Below, one piece after another: positions 11,865-23,802 of a stretch of 64,000 nt of DNA. A program made the translations under genes and the position numbers. Position 1 is the first letter of the stretch, and the number at the start of each line of letters is the position of its first letter. The DNA lies in contig JASAND010028790.1 of the NCBI GenBank assembly GCA_030248195.1, positions 1 to 64,000 on the forward strand, given 5' to 3'. This DNA comes from Trissonchulus latispiculum (taxonomy: Eukaryota > Nematoda > Enoplea > Enoplida > Ironidae). The notes below the pieces were generated by a model. The model did no database searches and was not told the DNA's origin. It saw nothing but the letters and a program-made list of their open reading frames with translations.

Positions 11865-12486
11865 ATAGTGAGTAAAATGCCCACGCTTGGGCTGCTAGAA
11901 CTGTACCAGTACAACAGGAACTGACAAAATAAGTGTGACACTAGTCACAACTCTTACCATTAAATCATGTACTCTTGAGTGTGTTGACCATCTTTGTTTC
12001 AATTTGTGTTGAAAACGCTCTCCGACCATTCTTCGCTATCCGAAAATTTAAATTTCTACTGTAAATTTGCGGTAAACTTCTAATCACAAATGGTGGAATT
12101 AAGCATGCATAATGTTGAACAAAATCAATAAATGTTTGTTGGTTGTCTGGTGAAATTCTATCCTTTAAGTTTGCTACATACAGAGGCCTAGTTAAGGTAG
12201 TCGTGAATTAATTATGAATCTCTTTGCCTGATACCCAGTTCCTAGTATAACGAGCCTCGTTCTCCCTATAATTTCTACTGGCTTCCTACTGATTCTGAAA
12301 AAAGTGAGACTCAAAGCGTTCTGTAAACGAATCTTTCCCTCCCATTTGCTGGTATTAGTCTGTGCAGTCACTCAGAATATTGTTTTCATATTACTACCAA
12401 GTATTTCGGTTTTGGTTTGAAATTCCGATCGTTTAACATTATATGTTACCGTTAACGTTATTGCTAAGTATCAACCTTTCATTTAA

Positions 12487-13468
12487 GGTGGTGATTCCCT
12501 TTGGTCACATAAAGTTTGCAACATTATTACTCATTCATTACTTGGAGTTAAGAAGCCATTTTTATATCAAAATGTAGCTTGACATTTTCTCTTTTTAATG
12601 CATGCCATGAAACTAATGTTGCTTTTCTAAAATATTTTTAACACATTTTAGAAGAAGTATAATTTTCCAGAATTTTTGCAGATTCAAGCAAATTTTTTCA
12701 CGAGACACCTGTTATATCATTCGATACATCCATCTAATAGCTGGGGACGATTTTTTATTTATTGTGAAATCGCTCTTCGTTATAGAGAAATAAGCTGGAA
12801 TGTGTGCGTAACCTGTATTTTGCCTACTTTTTCCAAATTTGTCAAGCGATTACTTTAGCTAGAAAGCAGCAATCGGTGCAACTAAAAAATCGTCCCTGGG
12901 TATATTTGTGCAGAACACATTTGTGCAGTAGCAGCCCTCCAGCTTGCGTGGTGAATGCTCCACAATCTTTGGGAAAAAATTGGTCGTGTTTTTGAAAAAA
13001 CTACATTTTTTATGATAGCAGCCTACAGGACAGCAGTTGGAAGACGATCATGCGTCGGCTAATTTGTCACTGTGAGACCTACAGATCGACGCCCTTAGTT
13101 TGATTTTATGGCTTGCGTAGTTCAAGAAATGTTCGATTATTTGATTTCTGCTAAAATGACATGTTTTCGACGCCAAAACAAGAAAATCGGCTATATCTCA
13201 CGGTAGAGAAAAGCTAGAAACTTGCTTTAAAAAGCAAAAATGTGAAGCTTAATGAGATCTTTCGAATGAATATAGTCATGACTGTATAGCAGCTGCCAAA
13301 CCGTCAGAAATTGGAAAAATCCACTCTGACCGGAAATCTCGAATTTTTGAATCGGGATTGTGCGGAGGTTGTTAGAACGCTAAAAGAACTTATTTCGGAA
13401 AGTTTCATCAAATTTCATCTTGATTTACGCCGCCAAATAACAATATGTGCCCAAAAGGAATCACCACC
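12487..13468. mobile_element. 982-bp TTAA-flanked (piggyBac-like) element
   Basis: Ends GGTGGTGATTCCCTTTGG and, inverted, GGTGGTGATTCCTTTTGGG. The left flank is TTAA (12483-12486), the right GTAA (13469-13472), a TTAA duplication with one change. No transposase frame seen. The first ~330 bases recur at 61200. Confidence 0.8.
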
Positions 13469-13605
13469 GTAAGCAAAAGCATTTGCTTGCTAGCTGCCAC
13501 CGCACCGGTCACTATCATGAGCGTCACTATCTGGCTTACATATCAATCAATTCCCTATATGCTTCTCCCACAATAGATCTGCCGCAATACACAATACTTT
13601 TTAAA

Positions 13606-13608
<3 letters not shown>

Positions 13609-13679
<71 letters not shown>
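13609..13679. repeat. (TA)n microsatellite, about 70 bp
   Basis: An almost perfect run of TA dinucleotides 66 bases upstream of the exon 8 acceptor. Confidence 0.95.
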
Positions 13680-13684
<5 letters not shown>

Positions 13685-13744
13685 TGTTCCGCCAAATACG
13701 GAAGTACAACTTTTTATGTAATGTAATTGCAATATATATTTAAG

Positions 13745-13936
13745 GTGAACGATATTCCACTTTATGGATCAAGTCACGTGGCGGTTGTTGAAGTTCTGCG
13801 AACTCTACCTTTCGAAATCCGCTTAGTCTGCGCCAGACGACCTCGAGTGCCTCCAGCCAACCTCTATTTACCCTCCTCCACCAATTTCCCTGTAGATTCA
13901 TCTCTTGCTGCAACTATGCAGGATAAATTATTTAAG
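13745..13936 (+). CDS. MPDZ: Exon 8: end of PDZ5-like domain and linker
   Basis: Phase 0 to 0, acceptor TATTTAAG, donor GTGTGC. It encodes VNDIPLYGSSHVAVVEVLRT and LPFEIRLVCARRPRVPP, closing the domain with the VCxRR-VPP ending seen in MPDZ, then a linker running to MQDKLFK. Its acceptor lies close downstream of a TTAA-type transposon and a (TA)n tract, so this intron has been heavily rebuilt. Confidence 0.94.
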
Positions 13937-14788
13937 GTGTGCTTTTTGTGGTCAACTGCAGCATCTGTTATATATACAATTTTGTTGGTATTTTAAACAG
14001 CTTTAATGCCATTCAAAACATTAACAATGGTGGCAATTAAATAACGTGGAACTATAAGTGTTGTACCATTAAATATGTTCTGGTGCATGAATGAAGAAAG
14101 CTTTAGCTTTAGCTAAGTGGCTAAGTGTAATAATAAGCAGTGAAATTATGTTCGTGAAATTCTTGTCGTATACATAAATTAGTATTTTTTTAATTTGTAT
14201 TATTACCATCGAAAAGAACAGTGATACCTGTAATAATCTAAATGTTATTTGATTTACGCTTCTACTTTTAACAAAAAAGTAGAAAGACCAGAAAGTAATT
14301 TGTTAGTGAAATATACGCTTCAATTTTTATCGGAGAAAACAGAAATTGGCTGACTTAAATTGGAAACTTTTATAGAAGTCACTTTGATCAGATTTTAACT
14401 CGTGGGCTTTGGGTTCGGAGGGTAAATAATCTGAGATTGACAAACCTTGAACCTTGTATGATATATATTCAGAGTGCTGGATGTTTGTTTTTAGCTCTCA
14501 AATGTCTTTATGCTCCGCCATAGGACACTTTATATACTGTCGTCCCATATAGCTCATTGCTTTCATAAAATTTTGATTCCAACGTTTTGGTTTTTTCTTA
14601 GGATAGTGTGCGTGTCTGAATAATTTATTAACATTTCTGCACGAGTTAGTGCAACATTACTGATCAGTTCAGATTAGTGAAGCTATTTTTTCACGATTTC
14701 TATCTGCCTGCTTACAACTTATGATTGTACAATTCCAGTCAAAATGTGTTTTTCTCGTTTGATTTACATTGGGTTTCTTTATTTTTAG

Positions 14789-15010
14789 TCGAAATCGGAC
14801 ATATCCCTATTTGTGGGATCTCCAGCTGATCATGGTCAGCACAGTTCCCACGAAGACGCCACAGCTGGTTTGCTGAATCAAGTTGTCCAGAGACTTCGTT
14901 CCAGATCGCTTGAGAATCTGACTGGTCTAGCCGTCTGGTCAGAAGTCCCTACAATTATTGAGCTTGAAAAGGGTGACAAAGGACTAGGATTCAGTGTTTT
15001 GGATTATCAG
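14789..15010 (+). CDS. MPDZ: Exon 9: linker and start of PDZ6-like domain
   Basis: Phase 0 to 0, acceptor TATTTTTAG, donor GTATGT. A polar linker containing LRSRSLENLTGLAVWSEV precedes the PDZ start IIELEKGDKGLGFSVLDYQ. GLA-W followed by IELEKG-GLGFS-LDYQ closely matches MPDZ PDZ6; the GLGF loop is canonical. Confidence 0.95.
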
Positions 15011-15433
15011 GTATGTCTTGTCAGATTACTATTTTAGTAATGTAGGTACTTGTTTTTACGTTCCTATTATAATATGAGGAAGTATCCTATAAAAATTCAG
15101 TGTCCGTTGTTACTATATTTACGCCAAGATTCTTGGAGCCTGCTGAAGTACTGAAAACACTAAAACTGCTGAAGCAGAAGCACAACGTTTTGAAACAACT
15201 GCTTCAATTAATTTTTTCTAGCTAGGCACTCTCCGTGGGAGGCCACTTTTAATGGTCAAAATAAACAGAATCTGTTTGAGGAAAGGAAACCTTATTGGGA
15301 AACTTTATACTTCACGATTCTCGAGTATTCGTAGCAGCAACTTATATCTACCCTTTGTGTAATGTAGCCTATATATGTATTACATTTAGATGAAATTAAA
15401 ATTGAAAACTCACACTATCGGATTTAGATTTAA

Positions 15434-16528
15434 GGGGAGGGTCGCCATTTTATACCATCTCCGATTTTTCTGATTTTCAACATATTTTGAACTACCCATG
15501 GGTCCGCAAAACAAAACACCCTCTCATTCACAATAGTCCTCTAAAGGTGACCACGACATGTGCGACATGTGTGTGCGACCATAGGATAACAAAACAGTTT
15601 CCCGATAACCAAAAGTTTGAGCGCTGTTCAAGAGCAAATGAGCTATTATAACTTGGCACAATGTTAGTCTGGACTAGGTAGCGTGTTCATATGAGGTGTT
15701 TTTTCGTTAGCTCTGCGATTTTCTAGCAATTCTCAAAGTTGAATAAAGTGGTTTTTTGCGCAATTCTGACTTACAAAAATGGCACCTAAGAAATGTTTCG
15801 TCATGGTCTGAACTAACCATTTTCTGCTCAGTCAGGTTTCGCGTGTATTAACACAGTGCACAAATAGAGGGGCAATTTGCATATATACACACAATCCATT
15901 TGCTGCTTGTGAGTAGTTCACTGTTTTGGTTACCGCGTTGGCGTTTTGCCTCCAAATACGCCATTTTCTCAAATTTTTGGATATAATGGTCCATAGACCA
16001 TAAGTCGGGATAGACCGAGATATTCCAACCAAATTCGGTGTGCCAATTTGAACATAAAATAGAAAGATATGTGCTAAGTTTCACTGCAATTGCTGGTGTT
16101 TAACTGTGGATGCATACCTCAGCGCGTTGACGGAGGCCTATAGTAAAAAATAGCAAATTTTCAAATTTTCTAAATATAGCCAAATTTTATAACGAATTGA
16201 AGCTTTCAGTGTATTGAACAGTTTATCTTCTTGCACCAAGTCTCTAGAAAGCTGTATGACAAAGTTAAAGCGCGTTAAAGTTTGAAGTAAATGATAGTCA
16301 AGATGAGATGAACTTGATCACATTTTTTCAAGCACTGTTACTTGGCGTATCGTTGTCATTTATGCAGGAATAAATAGCCACAGCCCTCAGCGACGCATAC
16401 TGGCTAAATTGTAGGGATATCATACTGCAATATCTCTTAACTTACCTGGACTCTAAAAATTCGTCTTGTGTTTGGACACATTGTGGGATACTATGACTAT
16501 AAAATTTGGTAACCGGCAACCCCCCCCC
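15434..16528. mobile_element. 1.1 kb TTAA-flanked (piggyBac-like) element
   Basis: Ends GGGGAGGGTCGCC and, inverted, a run of G then GGGTTGCC, with TTAA on both sides (15430-15433 and 16529-16532). It sits in the middle of the PDZ6-like domain's intron. The 3' end carries nine Cs. Non-coding apart from short chance frames. Confidence 0.78.
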
Positions 16529-16723
16529 TTAAATCACAAATATATACGGAATTCATACGTATTTCTTTTGCCCGAATATGATATCTAGTTATGACTTCGT
16601 TTACGAAGCTCCTATCTACCAGCTCCTCAATTCAGATGTCCTGCCAATTTCCCCACATACATGGTCATTTTAAAATTGGATTACATACGTATATCTTTAA
16701 TGTGGAGATTTTGTGTAATTTAG

Positions 16724-16951
16724 GACCCTTTACATCCTGCTGAAACAGTGATAGTGGTGAGATCTCTTGTCCCAGGGGGCATCGCTGCCACTGATGGAAG
16801 AATCGTTCCAGGCGATCGTTTACTATTTATAAACGATGTTGATGTTCGAAACATGAATCTGGACACTGCTGTGGCTACGCTCAAAACTGTGCCAAAAGGA
16901 CTTGTGAAGATTGGAGTAGCAAAGCCCTGTCCACTTGGTGAAAATGTTGAT
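16724..16951 (+). CDS. MPDZ: Exon 10: remainder of PDZ6-like domain
   Basis: Phase 0 to 0, acceptor TAATTTAG, donor GTAAGA. It encodes DPLHPAETVIVVRSLVPGGI, then DGRIVPGDRLLFINDVDV and a helix/strand ending VKIGVAKP. VIRSLVPGG, DGR-PGDRL-VND and the IGV-KP end are MPDZ PDZ6 features. Confidence 0.95.
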
Positions 16952-17186
16952 GTAAGATACACGGATTGCTTAAATCCTAATTTAGCAATAGGTCTCCAGA
17001 GTTTTTCCAATCTGCTTTTTGAAACATGAGAAACATGACTTTCTCTTTCGTGCAAATCTAAACTAACTTTGATGAACAGTTTTTCAATTTTCAAAATAGA
17101 TTGATGCTTATTGTTACAGTTTTTGCCGATGCAGACATTTTTTCATTGAGAAAGACTGGTACATACGATACATACCAAATCATTAC

Positions 17187-18240
17187 CAAGAGTGCATAAT
17201 TGAACTATATATAAGAAGAACAGTAAGCCACTAAAGGGCGTTTTTTGGCATTGCGTATCGGTGCTCCGACCACAATGCGCGAATGTTCCCCATTTAATGG
17301 GGTGTCTCTCTGTTCGAGATAGCCACTCTGTTTGGTGGGGGGTTGACCGAAAGAGGTCCTTGTTTGGTGAGAGGGGGGTTAGCCAACATCCAATCAGATT
17401 GAAGAGACCCCCTTTGTTGGGGGGGGGGAGAGCAGAGGATTTATGGAAGTTTCCGTTAATTTCCAAAATTGGTCCCCGTTTGATCGGTGGTAGCAAGAGT
17501 ACATAATAGTGTGAAATAAGAGTGTGACAGTCAAGCTCTCTATTATCAGCTGCAGGTACATGCTCTGTTCGCTAACGGCTGACCCCCCACAATCGTGTAT
17601 GTTCACTTCAAAGAAATTAGAACGCTATGTTTGCGTTAGATGTTCTAAAGCTCGCAACAGACATTGAACCAACTGAGTAGTTGTGTTTTCGAGCTTCAGC
17701 ATGCAAGCGTAGCGGCCAAATTTGTTTGAAGTGAAACATACACGTTTGTGGGGGGGTCAGCGTCAGCCGTTAGTGTGCAGAGCATGTACCTGCAGCTGAT
17801 AACAGAGAACCTGCCAGCTATCACACTCTGATATATTATGTACTCTTGGTGGTAGTAAAAAAAGGTCCCCGTTTGGAGGGCGTAGTCAAAACGGGTCCTC
17901 GTTTGATGGTGGGAAGGTAGGCAAAATTGGTCTCCGTTTGGGTCCCAAAATGGTTCCCGACAGCCAATCAGATTCAGCCAATCTTTAGCCAATCTTATCC
18001 TGACTTGGCTATCCCCCCGAACGGGGACCCTCTTCTGCTTATCCCCTTCACCAAACGGTGACCCCTTTTGGCTGCCCCCTTCACTAGGGAGGGGTATGCT
18101 TGTCGACCCCCCCCCCCACACACACTAAACAGGTGAGCGTTCGGCGTATTGTTGGTGGAGCACCGTTACGCAATGCCAAGAAGAGAAGCCCTCTAGTGTC
18201 TCACTCTTCTTCTTATATATAGTGCAATTATGCACTCTTG
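17187..18240. mobile_element. 1,054-bp CAAGAGT-ended element (host of a nested copy)
   Basis: Inverted ends CAAGAGTGCATAATTG, continuing as ACTATATATAAGAAGAA for about 60 bases. Flanks TCATTAC and TCATTAT suggest a 7-base target duplication with one mismatch. The interior has many GGTCCCCGTTTG-type words, forward on one side and inverted on the other, and a related element nested at 17494-17848. Confidence 0.82.
17494..17848. mobile_element. 355-bp CAAGAGTACATAAT element nested in the one above
   Basis: Inverted ends CAAGAGTACATAAT; perfect 7-base flanking duplication GTGGTAG (17487-17493 and 17849-17855). An internal inverted segment contains ATCAGCTGCAGGTACATGCT and G-rich GGGGGGGTCAGC. 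Insertion into 17187-18240 shows the family was active after its host. Confidence 0.87.
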
Positions 18241-18541
18241 TCATTATGGATAAAAGTCAGGGTAAATTGGACAAATGGAGGTGTGCAAGTGCTTAAATGA
18301 TGCCACGGTTTAGGAACAACTACACTACATCTCCTTACTGCATACTATTTTATACAGTCCGTCTATTCTGCTTACTGTATTGCATGACAGCAGCTTAATC
18401 AGTTTAGTTGTCCTACCATGCTGTTAATACCAACCTACTATATAATATATAGCTTTGTTATTATTGTTTGATTCCGTCTTATCTTGTGTAGACTTGAGTT
18501 GCAATTTTGTAACTTCCATTGCTGTTGTTGTGTATTTGCAG

Positions 18542-18661
18542 TTAGAATTCTTACGTTTGCAGAATGCAAATCGTGGAATTTCTCCTGCTCTAAAGCATCG
18601 TGGTGCTGCTTTGACTTATTCCAGTCCCTTGCTATTCAGGCGCTTTCCACCATTGGCTCAA
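18542..18661 (+). CDS. MPDZ: Exon 11: linker exon
   Basis: Phase 0 to 0 (120 nt, frame-neutral), acceptor TATTTGCAG, donor GTAAGC. It encodes LEFLRLQNANRGISPALKHR and a short segment ending RRFPPLAQ. No domain. It is supported by good splice sites and agreeing phase only. Confidence 0.65.
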
Positions 18662-21600
18662 GTAAGCTCAACAGCTCATGCTTTTGCACTACACAAATTT
18701 ATAGTTTGTCCTGATTTTGCTTAACTTCAGTTTACATAGCTGCCAGCTTGATTGTTTACTGAATATGAAATGTGGGGTTCAGCTTCCCACACCTGCTGTC
18801 CCGGACCGGTCAGTGTCCCAAATTAAACTTTGTATTTGATTTGCACACCTGTTAATACGTACGTTAGCAAAAGTCAAATCAAAAGTCATTTCATTGGATT
18901 TCCTCCCTGTAGGTATCCTTATGGATGTCCTCGAGATTTATGATTCCTAAGGCAAACACTTAGCAATGTTTCCTATCTCTATACCAAATGAGGGGCTCCT
19001 TAGTATTAAGTCAACTAATGACTGCAGAGCTGTTCTATGTCATAATAGACAGGCTGCTACAATTGCTAGTGCACTTTTTCGTTCCTTTTCCGTTGGATTC
19101 ATTAATTTCATCTCATCAGCTTCACTGGATTTGAAGGCACCCATTTTTCTATATTAAAATCCAAATCACCTATTCCGACGCAAAGACAGGATCATAGGAA
19201 AATAAATAGATCTTCTCACAAGGTCTAGCCTGCCTGCCTTAGGAGGAGGAGCATGCCCTAGTTTCTAGCTTCATTTCTTGCTTGACTGCCTTGCGTAACT
19301 TGCCTTCGTTTGCCTGGAAAGGAAGGCTGAACCATTGTGCCTGTTCCTGTATTTTCTGTCTCTTTATCTATCTCTCTTTCTCTATCTTCTTCGTCTGTGC
19401 TACCCCTTTCCTCTCCTGCTCTTGCGCTCTCCGTGATGTCACTTCAGGTACCAGTGAAGTATGTAATGCTCTTTCTTTGTTTCCACGAGTAACCTAATGC
19501 GTTCCTTTCTTTCTAGAGCTAAAAACAAAGTATGCTTTATTTGCTTCAGCCGGCAAGGTTGCTCGGATAAATTAATTTTATATGTATATACTGTTCGTAC
19601 AAAATCAACTTTAGGTCTAGGTCATTTTCTAGATGACATCTTCTCAACTCATTTCTTGTAATGTAGTATTAAGCTTTTCCTACAATCTTTTAGAAAATTC
19701 CATGTAGTCCTTGGTAACTGATTGCATAAAAATACGGTCACGGTTTCTATAAATCAGCTGTCACATACTTCGTTAGGCGACTGTTCTGTAGTCGGTTACC
19801 CGAAGCGCAGATAAAGTCGGTGCTCACTTTATGCCGCGTCCAAATCTTGAGCTAAAATTTCTACCAGTCTTTTATTCCATTTTGAACTTCATTCATAATG
19901 CTTGCTACTTGCTCAAACAATGTTCTTCTAATCAGCGAATTCGACCTCCCCTATTTGATGATAATCTGATCCGTTTCTGGCCCTCCAACATGCTGCCATT
20001 CAGGTAGCTGCTACGGCCCCCTGAATGCTCGCCATGCGGCCGGAGCATTCAGAGCGTCGGTACTCCTCTGTTCGACATCAGTATGATCAGCGGTTTGCCA
20101 TAGCAAAATCAAACAGACACGACAGTTAGCAGAATATTCTTAAATTCTTTTGCATTGTCATCATCATCTGTCTTCTTTCCTCCAACCGAGCCAACAAGTC
20201 TGACAAGTTTTTTCACATTTCCTAGTGGCAAAGAGTAAACTTCAAAGCGTTCATCTTAAAAAGGAAATTGAATTTGGAGTAAGCAATAAATCACATAATT
20301 TATATATACTCCAAGTGTTACCTCTACTTCATATATAGTTTCCGGTTCCGAACGTGAGCTAAATGAGTTTTTGTATTTTTGATGGTCTAAAGCAAGGTTC
20401 ATATTTTCCGCGAAATCTTCCAATCAATACGTAAATTTTATGATGATTATGATTTTCATTTGTGCCTCAAAAACGCTTACCCTGAATTTCACAGAATTAG
20501 ATCGTTTTCAATAAATTATCATTGTAAATAAGTGTTTGGATAAGAAGTTTACTGTTTATGTTTATGTTAATGTTTATGAAGGTTATATATGAACAATGTT
20601 AAAATTTATCCTAAGTTGTGCAGATTGTTTTTCTGGGAGCATTTACTTTTATAAGGGGGCGGGTCTGGGGGTTCTTAAGTTTTTGTGGAGATTTGTTCCG
20701 TAACTACATATATTTAGTTTCAAAAGTTGGATGGGGGTTTTTTGTTTTCTTGGGGGTTCTGAAATTTTTTCAGGAGATTTGATCCTCTTCTATATAGTTT
20801 TAAATGTTTGCTGGAAGTTCTGAGGATTCGGGAGTCCGGGGAGCTTGAAAAGCGCGTGCGTTCTCTGAACTTATACTTACTGCATTCTTGTTCATCTTGT
20901 GGAAAGAATCCGATTGATACCCATATTGTGAACATTCTTGTGTTTATTCCCACAAATTTTTCAGTCTAGATGTTTGAGAGAAGCCAAGAGGACCATCCCC
21001 CGGTACACTCCGGTTATATTGTTATATCAGAAACGACGACATTGTTAAGTGTTGAACTTTTTTCTGTCTCCCAGGCAGTATATATCACGTAACACCTAAA
21101 ATTATTTGAAACTGGTTCCCTTATTAGGTCAGAACATTAGGTCAGACATCGATAAAGTACTAATTATTTAGTTTTGTTTTAATTTTGAATGTTTTATATC
21201 ACTTTCCCCACTGCATGATTTCCAGCTAAACATTTATCATGCTTGTAACAGGTCTTTTTGCAGCCCATTTTAGTAATGCTAAGGAATCCAAACCAGTTAA
21301 TTTTGTCACACTTTTTGCTTGCAATGGTCAGAGTTGAAACTTGGTTAGCCATGGTATTGCTTGTTACGAAAAATTGTTGATTGTTTCGAGGCCAGTTGGA
21401 TGCTTGAAGTTTATATCTTGTTTTTCTTTTTCCAACAATATTAGCTGAACATGAAATATTAAAGACATGTGATCAGCTACAGTGAGCTGTCATTCGGCTA
21501 ATAAAGACAATAGATAATCGACTCTTCAGGCAAGCCGGTTTTTATGCCAATTTCAATAACCAGTTTCAACTCCAACCTAATGCATCTAACAAGGCGAATA

Positions 21601-21683
21601 TACAGTCAGTGAATGGTGATAATTTATTATTAGTATTATATTTCTGTGTACGTAGAGCGCCTGCTTGCTGCTTTTGGTTTTAG
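18662..21683 (+). other. Intron 11
   Basis: A 3.0 kb intron between linker exons. It contains T/C-rich stretches (about 19,360-19,420) and G-rich stretches (about 20,650-20,770) but no transposon ends or coding sequence that I recognise. Confidence 0.55.
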
Positions 21684-21776
21684 CATTCTATATCTGTGCA
21701 ACCATCACCCCCATTGCCTAAGTCAAATCAAGGCTGGAGTAGTGAGGCAAAACGCCGACGCAATCTGACCCAACAA
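21684..21776 (+). CDS. MPDZ: Exon 12: linker exon
   Basis: Phase 0 to 0 (93 nt, frame-neutral), acceptor TGGTTTTAG, donor GTAAGG. It encodes HSISVQPSPPLPKSNQGWSS and a basic tail (EAKRRRNLTQQ). The PSPPLPK stretch resembles an SH3 ligand. It is supported by splice sites and phase. Confidence 0.68.
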
Positions 21777-22192
21777 GTAAGGAATCCCACCTTACTAACT
21801 AGCTACCTAAATTCCCAAATAAAACTCTCCATTTGCAAGTGATGTGATGTGATGCTTTAATCAGAGCAACGGGCATGTTTAGGCTCAGATTAAATGAAGT
21901 CCTTACGTTAAAGCTTCTTTCTCCGCACAAACGGCCTCACATTAGTTGGCTCCAAACCTTAGGAAATTATAATTAGCTTCTTATCCTGTTTGTATCAGTG
22001 AATGGATTCCCTGCATAGATATTTCTAAAGGTTAGCTCCAGTAGTGCTCCCATTAGTTGTTTGTTGTGGTAAGGATGGGCACTGGGTTTTAGTTATATCT
22101 GGTTCTGACTATAAATATTTGTATATAACTGGTGCATGAGGTTGCGGCTTTCTCTTAAAACTTTTAGGCATGCTTATCTCCTTATATTTTGC

Positions 22193-22960
22193 GGGGATAC
22201 TAAGGCAGACGCACACCTGAGCGTAACTTTCGCAAAACACAGCCGATTTAGTTCAAATTTGGTATGGATGCATTTGAACACATTCTGATCGATCTGCAGC
22301 AAAATTTTAAAATTTTATAAATTTTAAATTTTTAAGTTTTCCAAGGGGGAACCAAGGGGAACCAAAAATTTTTTGTCTCCGATTTCGCTGAAAAGTTGCA
22401 TATAGGGGTTTTCTGGATTGCTGAACACGAATCTGAAAACCGTTTTTGGATCCAGGTAAATAGAAATTTAGCTAGAAAAGCTAGAAAAGCTAGAAAGCTA
22501 TTTCTTGCTAAGAAAAGAAAGAAAGAAAGATGTGATGTGAAAGATGGTGATTTGAAAGATGGTCTTTTCTTCTAAGAAAAGAAAGAAAGCTATTTAGCTA
22601 GAAAAAGCTAGAAAAAAATTTAGCTAGAAAGTTAGCTAGAAATAAGCTAAAGTTGTAAGCTTAATGTTTAAGTTCATAAGCTAACGAAAAGCAGGATCGA
22701 AAAACAGTTTTCAGATTCGTGTTCAGCGACCAAGATAACCCCTATATGCAACTTTTCAGCGAAATCGGACACAAAAAATTTTTTGGTTCCCCTTGGTCCC
22801 TCCCAAATTGGAAAACTTAAAAATTTAAAATTTTTAAAATTTTAAAATTTTACTGCAGATCGATCAGAAATGTGTTCAAATGCATACATACCAAATCTGA
22901 ACTAAATCGGTTAAGTTTTGCAAAAGTTACGCTCAGGTGTGCGTCTGCCTTAGTATCGCC
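22193..22960. mobile_element. 768-bp hAT-like foldback element
   Basis: Inverted ends GGGGATACTAAGGCAGACGC (one mismatch in the other copy), flanked by a perfect 8-base duplication TATTTTGC (22185-22192 and 22961-22968). Arms of about 270 bases fold back around a purine-rich GCTAGAAA / GAAAGAAAG centre. It carries AAAATTTT blocks and GGGGTTTTCTGG, shared with 5810-6216. Confidence 0.87.
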
Positions 22961-23165
22961 TATTTTGCTTGTATGGTCACTTCCACCTGAAATCGGAACA
23001 AAGTGAACATGCAGCTCGGGTAGTGCTAGTGAATTGTTTTGTCCAAAATAGAAGCATTCTTTTCAAATTTATGGCCTAAGGCTTTTAATGAAGTTATTAG
23101 TTTTCTTTGTGCGCTACTTTAACTATGGCTTCTCGTACTGTTATTGAAAGAACATTGGTTTCAAC

Positions 23166-23572
23166 CAGTGATGGCACCGGGTCATCAGGCCAGTTCGAGT
23201 CAATTCTTAAATCGGGTCACCAGATCAACATCAACAGCTTCAGCCAATCAGCTTCAAGAGCTGATTTATCCCATATGAACACCTGAAAAATTTTAGTCTA
23301 CAAGAAAACAATGCCCTATTCTTTCTTGCTGTTTTGTAAAACAAGAACTAATTTTTGCCTTAAAAATGGCTTAATTTTCGGACTGGTCACTAGCGAAGAA
23401 CGCACAAAAAGGTTACCCTTGTAGACTAAATCTATATTATTCTGTGGAATTTTGGGATTTTCTGAAAAACCAAGCAGCCGGGTCATTGGGTCACTGAGTC
23501 AGGGCTCCGAAGGTTCACCGGTTCATCAGGCCAAGGAAGATAAGTGATAAGTAAACCCGGTTTCCATCACTG
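23166..23572. mobile_element. 407-bp hAT-like element (CAGTGATGG ends)
   Basis: Ends CAGTGATGG and CCATCACTG, followed inward by CCGGGT on both sides. Flanks GTTTCAAC and GTTTTCAC match at 6 of 8 bases, suggesting an aged 8-base duplication. CAGTGATG is a common hAT terminus. Non-coding. Confidence 0.72.
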
Positions 23573-23727
23573 GTTTTCACCTTATTTACTTTTTATCCAT
23601 TAGAATTTGGCTAGCATCGCAGGCTCAGCTCTAAAAGCTTGCATAAAAGGCAAAATAACGGATTAAAGTTTAATTTGAACCTTTTAAGGTTTTGGATGTG
23701 CCTATTCTTTAATTGTATACATTTTAG

Positions 23728-23802
23728 ACATCATACGGCCATGTAGCTAGTCATGCCAGTTTGCAAACAAATCCGTCTGTGGCCAGTAGCTATTTGGACG
23801 GG
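23728..23802 (+). CDS. MPDZ: Exon 13: short linker exon
   Basis: Phase 0 to 0 (75 nt, frame-neutral), acceptor CATTTTAG, donor GTATGT. It encodes TSYGHVASHASLQTNPSVAS and SYLDG. Exons 11-13 are all frame-neutral, so they could be alternatively spliced as cassettes. Confidence 0.62.
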
